From Sporosarcina trichiuri (GTDB lineage: Bacteria > Bacillota > Bacilli > Bacillales_A > Planococcaceae): a stretch of DNA of 64,000 nucleotides. Shown one piece after another: positions 59,386-64,000 of this stretch (within the stretch, counting starts at the first letter, position 1; each line of letters begins with the position of its first letter). The notes beneath the pieces are model-generated. The model made no database searches, was not told the DNA's origin, and saw only the letters and a program-made list of their open reading frames with translations. Location of the stretch: positions 1,584,001 to 1,648,000 of the forward strand of contig NZ_CP129119.1 in the NCBI RefSeq assembly GCF_030406775.1, in the 5' to 3' direction. The translations under genes and the position numbers were made by a program.

Positions 59386-59690
59386 GTCCTTCTCTCCTCT
59401 GCATTAGTGATTACTGACAGTTTATCATACTGCGGCAGGAGCGTCCCATTGCGCCGTTCGGACCGTCTGGCAGAGGGCGGTTTTCCGGCTGCCGGCTGAG
59501 ATCAGGAAAAATTATTTAGAAATTTGGGTGAATTCATTGACGGATGGGAGACTGTTATAATACACTAGTTATAACAACTCGAAGTGCTAGTACACCAAGA
59601 TGCCGCTGCCTATTTTTTTGGCCTGTCTGTTGCATAACAAATGCCTGTGGAGAAAGCAGTCCTATTACAAACCGAATGGAGCGGATTTCA

Positions 59691-59816
59691 ATGATCGAAA
59701 ACGTCGTCGAGTTTTTCAAGAACCTTCCTCCGAAACAGTGTGCCACGTGCGGTGAACAGTTCGAAGAGCAGCATGAGTGCTACCAGGCCACGTGTCCGTC
59801 GTGTTCCGAGCAGTGA
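59691..59816 (+). CDS. yhfH: YhfH family small zinc-ribbon protein
   Basis: 41 residues. MIENVVEFFKNLPPKQCATC, then EEQHECYQATCPSC, matches YhfH with its CxxC pair and terminal CxxC. The ATG at 59691 follows GGAGCGGATTTCA. Function unknown. A TATAAT at 59556-59561 is the likely -10; the best 17-spaced -35 (TTCATT) is weak. Confidence 0.9.
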   Translation: MIENVVEFFKNLPPKQCATCGEQFEEQHECYQATCPSCSEQ

Positions 59817-59837
59817 ATGTCCATGTGTAATTGAATG

Positions 59838-59880
59838 AAACCTTGCCCCGGGCTATGCGCCCTGTCGGCAAGGTTTTTTT
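59838..59880 (+). terminator. yhfH terminator
   Basis: AACCTTGCC / GGCAAGGTT with TTTTTTT, about 20 bases after the stop. Confidence 0.88.
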
Positions 59881-59939
59881 GTCTGAGGGGGATGCGGGAA
59901 GAGCTGAGTTGTGTCCCGATGCCGATCAATTCAGCGATC

Positions 59940-60045
59940 TGTCCGATATCTCCCTCCATCTGTCCGATACTTCCTGCCAAGTGTCCGATATCTCCGACGA
60001 TGTGGCCGATACTTCCCCTGGTTTGTCCGATACCGCCGCGTGCAG
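59940..60045. repeat. 21-bp-period array, TGTCCGATA type, block 1
   Basis: TGTCCGATA (once TGGCCGATA) at 59940, 59961, 59982, 60003 and 60024, exactly 21 bases apart. It is flanked by CCGATCAATTCAGCGATC and CCGCCGCGTGCAGC. Confidence 0.9.
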
Positions 60046-60193
60046 CCCCCTGACTTGTCCCTTTTTCTCGCGCCATGACGGCACACGGCGCAGAGTGCGC
60101 TGCCGCGTCCCGACGGCTCCCCTGGAAAACGAGCGTTAGCGAGCACCATCCAGGCCCTTGAATTGTGCCCAAATGCCGATAAATTCAGCGATC

Positions 60194-60320
60194 TGTCCGA
60201 TATCTCCCTCGATCTGTCCGATACTTCGGCCAACTGTCCGATACCGCAGGCGATGTGTCCGATACCGCAGGCGATGTGTCCGATACTTCCCCTGATCTGT
60301 CCGATACCGCCGCGTGCAGC
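60194..60320. repeat. 21-bp-period array, TGTCCGATA type, block 2
   Basis: TGTCCGATA at 60194, 60215, 60235, 60256, 60277 and 60298 (one 20-base step). The flanks CCGATAAATTCAGCGATC and CCGCCGCGTGCAGC repeat those of block 1, so the whole unit was duplicated. Confidence 0.9.
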
Positions 60321-60323
60321 AGC

Positions 60324-60370
60324 AAAAACACCCCCTGCAACCGCCAAACGGGCGGGTGCAAGGGGTGTTT
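60324..60370 (-). terminator. hemY terminator
   Basis: Arms AAACACCCCCTGCA and TGCAAGGGGTGTTT; TTTTTG follows on the minus strand, just below the hemY stop. Confidence 0.8.
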
Positions 60371-60375
60371 CATTG

Positions 60376-61812
60376 TTAAGATGGGTCCGTGAGCCGGCTG
60401 ATCACGCGCTCGGCTGCGGCTTGGCCCTGATCGACGCAGTCCGGCAGGCCGACGCCTTCATAGGAGGCGCCCGCAAGCTCGACTTGCGGGAAGGCGTCAC
60501 GCAGTTCGGCTTTCGCTTCTGCGATCAGCTGCTTATGGCCGACCCGGTATTGCGGCCGGTCCTCTTTCCAGCGGGTGACGATCGAAAATTCCGGGTCTCC
60601 GTTGATCTCAAAAATCTTTCGCAGATCCCCGAGGACGATCTGTTCGATTTCCGCATCGGGCAGGTCGACGATCGCCTCTTCTCCGATCCGGCCGACGAAC
60701 GCCCGCAGCAGCACTTTGCCGTCGGGTGTCGTCGTCGGCCATTTGCGATTCACCCACGTACAGGCCGTAATCGAATAATCGCCGCTCCGCGAGACGAGGA
60801 AACCGGTTCCTTCCTTGTCCTGCACGACCGCTTCCGCTGGGAACGCAAGCGTGATTGTGGCAACGGAAGAGGTGCGGATCTCACCGAGCTGCTGCAGGAT
60901 GCCGTACGGTTCGAACAGCCGGCGCGCGGTTTCGTGACCGGTCGTCAAAATGACGGCATCCGCTTCGATGACGGAGCCTTCGTTCAGCGTCACATACGTT
61001 TTGCCGTCCTGCTCTTCAATGCTTTCCAGCCGCACGCCTTTGACGAATTTCACTTTCGTCAATTGTGCTTCGAGCGCTTCGACGAGAGTCTCCAGCCCGT
61101 CGCGGAACGTGTGGAAGGCGCCTTCCTTTTTCGCGGCATGCCCTTTGTTCGGCAGCTGTTCCGGCTTCGGCCGTGTCTTCTTCATGCCGAGGATCAGGCT
61201 TCTGTGCTTTTCCTCGACATCGACGAATTGCGGGAATGTCGATTCCATGCTCATATTATCGATATCGCCCGCATACACACCCGACAGCAGCGGTTCGATC
61301 AGATTGTTGACGACCTCGTTGCCGAAACGCCGGCGGAAGAACTTCCCGAGTGACTGGTCGCCCTGGATATCGGATCGCGGCAGGAAGAAGTCCCCCGCCG
61401 CCCGGAGTTTGCCGGTCAGCGAAAACAGGTTGCTCTTCAGGAAAGGTCCGACCTCCGTCGGCACGCCCATGATGGAGCCGCCCGGGATCGGATGGAGTTC
61501 GTCATTCAGCAGCACGAACGACTGGCCGGTCGCGTTCTTCACCAGCTGATCGGCGATGCCGAGCTCTCCGGCCAGCCGGTCCATGCTTTTTTTTCGGATC
61601 AGAAAGGAGTCTGGACCGCGTTCGATAATATAGCCGTTACGCCGGACGGTCTGGATCTTGCCCCCGAGCCGGTTCGTTGCTTCTACCAGGATGATGTCGA
61701 TCGGAAGCTGCTGCTCATCGATCTGCCGCTGCATATAGAATGCCGCGGACAGACCGGTGATCCCGCCCCCTGCGATCACGACTTTTTTACGCTGTTCGTC
61801 CATACCTTTCAC
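60376..61812 (-). CDS. hemY: HemY/CgoX coproporphyrinogen III oxidase
   Basis: 478 residues. FAD-binding VVIAGGGITGLSAAFYMQRQ at the N-terminus, RLGGKIQTVRRNGYIIERGPDSF, and the C-terminal ASYEGVGLPDCVDQGQAAAE are the HemY signatures. In Gram-positive bacteria it oxidises coproporphyrinogen III to coproporphyrin III. Start is either GTG 61812 or ATG 61803; AAGGA is nearest the GTG. Last gene of hemEHY. Confidence 0.95.
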   Translation of the reverse strand: MKGMDEQRKKVVIAGGGITGLSAAFYMQRQIDEQQLPIDIILVEATNRLGGKIQTVRRNGYIIERGPDSFLIRKKSMDRLAGELGIADQLVKNATGQSFVLLNDELHPIPGGSIMGVPTEVGPFLKSNLFSLTGKLRAAGDFFLPRSDIQGDQSLGKFFRRRFGNEVVNNLIEPLLSGVYAGDIDNMSMESTFPQFVDVEEKHRSLILGMKKTRPKPEQLPNKGHAAKKEGAFHTFRDGLETLVEALEAQLTKVKFVKGVRLESIEEQDGKTYVTLNEGSVIEADAVILTTGHETARRLFEPYGILQQLGEIRTSSVATITLAFPAEAVVQDKEGTGFLVSRSGDYSITACTWVNRKWPTTTPDGKVLLRAFVGRIGEEAIVDLPDAEIEQIVLGDLRKIFEINGDPEFSIVTRWKEDRPQYRVGHKQLIAEAKAELRDAFPQVELAGASYEGVGLPDCVDQGQAAAERVISRLTDPS

Positions 61813-61829
61813 ACGTCCTTTTCAATAGC

Positions 61830-62759
61830 TTACTCGTTCACTTTGTCCAGAACCGCATCCGCGACAGCGCCGATGAAGAGCGGATCCGTGTTCGGCATCT
61901 GCGGACGGCGGTATGATGCGCCAAGTTCATCGCAGACGACTTTACATTCATAGTCATTGTCGTAGAGCACTTCGAGGTGATCGGAAACGAAGCCGACCGG
62001 CGTATAGACGAATGAGCGGTAGCCTTCGTTCTCATACAGGTCGCGTGTCAGGTCCTGTACGTCCGGCCCGAGCCACGGTTCACCTGTCTGCCCTTCACTC
62101 TGCCAGCCCACTGCATAGTTTTTCACCTCAGCGGCTTCCGCTACCAGTTTCGCCGTCTCTTCCAGCTGGTCCGGATACGGGTCGCCCGCTTCACGGATTT
62201 TCTGAGGCAGGGAATGCGCCGATACGACAAGCACCGCTTTTTCGCGCTCTTCATCACTCATGCCATCGAAGGCTTCACGGATTTTCTGCTCCCAGTACTT
62301 CAGGAACTTCGGCTGTTTGTACCAGCTTTCGACGGAACGGATCTTGATGCCGTATTTGTCGGCTTCCTCTTTGGCCCGTGTGTTGTATGACTTCACCGAG
62401 AAGGTCGAATAGTGCGGTGCGAGCACCACGGTGACCGCTTCTTCGATACCGTCTTTGCTCATCTGCTCAACCGCTTCTTCGATGAACGGCGTAATGTGCT
62501 TCAGGCCGATGTACAGCTTGAATTCGACGTCATCCTGGGACGCATTCAGCGCGTCGGTAAGCGCCTGTGCCTGGCCTTCCGTAATATGCGCAAGCGGCGA
62601 AATACCGCCGATCGCCTCATACCGGTTCTTCAAGTCCTCGAGCTGTTCCGGAGCGGGTTTCCGGCCGCGGCGGATATGTGTATAGTACGGTTCGATATCT
62701 TCCTCTTTATACGGCGTCCCATACGCCATGACGAGCAATCCCATTGTACGTTTTCCCAT
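61830..62759 (-). CDS. hemH: Coproporphyrin III ferrochelatase HemH/CpfC
   Basis: 309 residues from the ATG at 62759 ([26 protein letters not shown] upstream). Motifs [30 protein letters not shown] with the metal-binding His, and [14 protein letters not shown] with the acidic ligand. It inserts iron into coproporphyrin III. Starts 16 bases after hemE. Confidence 0.96.
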   Translation of the reverse strand: MGKRTMGLLVMAYGTPYKEEDIEPYYTHIRRGRKPAPEQLEDLKNRYEAIGGISPLAHITEGQAQALTDALNASQDDVEFKLYIGLKHITPFIEEAVEQMSKDGIEEAVTVVLAPHYSTFSVKSYNTRAKEEADKYGIKIRSVESWYKQPKFLKYWEQKIREAFDGMSDEEREKAVLVVSAHSLPQKIREAGDPYPDQLEETAKLVAEAAEVKNYAVGWQSEGQTGEPWLGPDVQDLTRDLYENEGYRSFVYTPVGFVSDHLEVLYDNDYECKVVCDELGASYRRPQMPNTDPLFIGAVADAVLDKVNE

Positions 62760-62775
62760 AATAGTCACCTCAAGG

Positions 62776-63825
62776 TCAGTTTTTTGCAGCGCGCAGTTCA
62801 GCACTGTATGTGTGGATCAGTTCAGTCAGTTTCTTCAGTTTGGCCGGCTCGATTTCCGGAAACACCCCATGTCCCAAGTTGAAGATGTGGCTGCCGTGTG
62901 TGACACCCTGCTCGATGATCGCTTTCGCCCGTTCTTCGATGACCGGCCAGTCCGCCAGCAGCATCGTCGGGTCGAGATTGCCCTGAAGCGGTTTCGTCAG
63001 CCCGCGCTTGCCGGCTTCTTCGATCGACAGCCGCCAGTCAAGGCCGACCACGTCGACAGGAAGGTCATGCCATTCGTTCGCCAGGTGGCTTGCGCCTACG
63101 CCGAACGTGATGAGCGGTACATTCAGTTTCCGGAGTTCCGTGAAGATCCGTTCCATGACCGGTTTGATGAAGACCCGGTAATCCTGGACATTCAGCGCAC
63201 CGACCCACGAGTCGAAGATCTGGATGGCGCTTGCGCCCGCTTTCACTTGCGCACCGACGTATTCGATCATCGTATCCGCCAATTTGTCCATGAGTTTGAA
63301 CCACGCTTCCGGTTCCGACACCATGAGCGCTTTCGTGCGTGCATAGTTCTTCGACGGACCGCCTTCGATCATGTAGCTCGCGAGCGTGAACGGTGCTCCG
63401 GCGAACCCGATGAGCGGCACATTCAGCTGCTCCCGCGTCAGCAGTTTGATCGTATCGAGCACGAACGGGATGTCATCTTCCGGATGCATCGTTGTCAGTT
63501 TGTCGATATCCGCAACGGAGCGGATCGGGTTCGCAATGACCGGACCGACGCCCGCTTTGATGGCCACATCGACGCCCATTCCAGGCAGCGGCGTGACGAT
63601 ATCCTTGTAGAGGATCGCTGCATCGACACCATACTGGTCGACCGGCAGCTTCGTGACATATGCACAAAGTTCAGGCTGGTGTGTGATTTCCTCCAATGAG
63701 TACTTTTCCTTGATGGCACGGTACTCGGGCTGCGATCTGCCTGCCTGCCGCATGTACCATACAGGTGTATGGTCAATCTTCTCCCCGCGCGCTGCACGGA
63801 GAAGTGTATCGTTGAACGTTGCCAT
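62776..63825 (-). CDS. hemE: Uroporphyrinogen decarboxylase HemE
   Basis: 349 residues. N-terminal [17 protein letters not shown] (substrate-binding Arg residues), [17 protein letters not shown], and C-terminal [12 protein letters not shown] and [10 protein letters not shown]. It makes coproporphyrinogen III from uroporphyrinogen III. First gene of hemEHY. Confidence 0.96.
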   Translation of the reverse strand: MATFNDTLLRAARGEKIDHTPVWYMRQAGRSQPEYRAIKEKYSLEEITHQPELCAYVTKLPVDQYGVDAAILYKDIVTPLPGMGVDVAIKAGVGPVIANPIRSVADIDKLTTMHPEDDIPFVLDTIKLLTREQLNVPLIGFAGAPFTLASYMIEGGPSKNYARTKALMVSEPEAWFKLMDKLADTMIEYVGAQVKAGASAIQIFDSWVGALNVQDYRVFIKPVMERIFTELRKLNVPLITFGVGASHLANEWHDLPVDVVGLDWRLSIEEAGKRGLTKPLQGNLDPTMLLADWPVIEERAKAIIEQGVTHGSHIFNLGHGVFPEIEPAKLKKLTELIHTYSAELRAAKN

Positions 63826-64000
63826 GAACAGTTTCCCCCATTCTCAATTTACCGGACGGTGTTCTGCTGCTGTATACAGACAGCTTATCGTTTTCAATAT
63901 AGACGGAAACGGTTGGGATGTATAGCCAAACACACTCAATGTCATAAATTTGTACTACATTGGGCACCTGGATGAGCTTGGTTGTTTTAGGAGAAGGATT
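63826..64000. other. Region upstream of hemE
   Basis: Non-coding in the visible part; AT-rich, compatible with the hemE promoter on the minus strand, but no -35/-10 pair of good spacing could be chosen with confidence. Confidence 0.4.

Noticed and set aside
45588..60320. CRISPR arrays
   Set aside because: Units are 21 bp in total with short cores and no unique spacers of 30 bases or more; no cas genes are present.
1..64000. tRNA or rRNA genes
   Set aside because: None recognised by eye on either strand; a covariance-model scan would be needed to exclude them fully.

Overview
The window is a chromosomal segment of a motile, competence-bearing, low-to-mid-GC-lineage Bacillota. Gene order and products (hemEHY, yhfH, lplJ, lcfB; degV-comFA-comFC-yvyF-flgM-flgN-flgK-flgL-yviE-fliW-csrA-hag; BceRSAB; FadR box; T-box) fit Bacillales. 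The GC-rich core genes with many GTG/TTG starts suggest a Planococcaceae-type organism. The genus cannot be fixed from the sequence.

Layout. 1-12000 is a GC-rich mosaic: the end of an ABC-2 permease, a lipoprotein, a T-box-controlled nhaC/PqqB-like operon with a GNAT gene, a TetR/membrane-protein pair, an RsgA paralogue with an elaborate leader, a methyltransferase and a TetR-ABC exporter operon. 12000-17500 is AT-rich. It holds repeated two-gene modules (secreted amphipathic toxin-like protein plus a 56-58 residue two-helix membrane protein), an Rgg-like regulator, palindromic repeats and a perfect 393-bp duplication. 17508-22272 holds interleaved IS66-type elements. 22400-33300 is an AT-rich acquired island littered with dead IS30 and IS4 copies. 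Its intact genes are a DUF1015 kinase-like protein, an ornithine-cyclodeaminase-family enzyme, a cytidylyltransferase-aminotransferase fusion, a TagF-like phosphotransferase and a TPR glycosyltransferase lying directly downstream of flagellin. 33300-43300 is the flagellar/competence block. 43300-52000 has an EAL-HDOD protein, an enoyl-CoA hydratase, a FliS-like/flagellin-like divergent pair, a displaced comFB, two novel small paralogues and an S9 peptidase. 52000-64000 has an acyl-CoA ligase, a BceRSAB module, lipoate ligase, yhfH and the haem genes hemEHY.

How genes work together. Flagellin synthesis carries sigma-D promoters, a CsrA site in the hag leader and a fliW-csrA pair for feedback. 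The neighbouring island most plausibly builds and attaches a phosphodiester-linked amino-alcohol or amino-acid decoration on a flagellin glycan. The rsgA-like gene has its own promoter, a 21-codon leader ORF and mutually exclusive antiterminator/terminator hairpins, the signature of ribosome-sensing attenuation. Intergenic spaces carry two further layers: palindromic REP/BIME-like elements and arrays with a strict 21-bp period.

Strongest leads: the rsgA leader attenuator, the flagellin-linked phosphotransfer island, the toxin/immunity-like array, and the 21-bp-period arrays.
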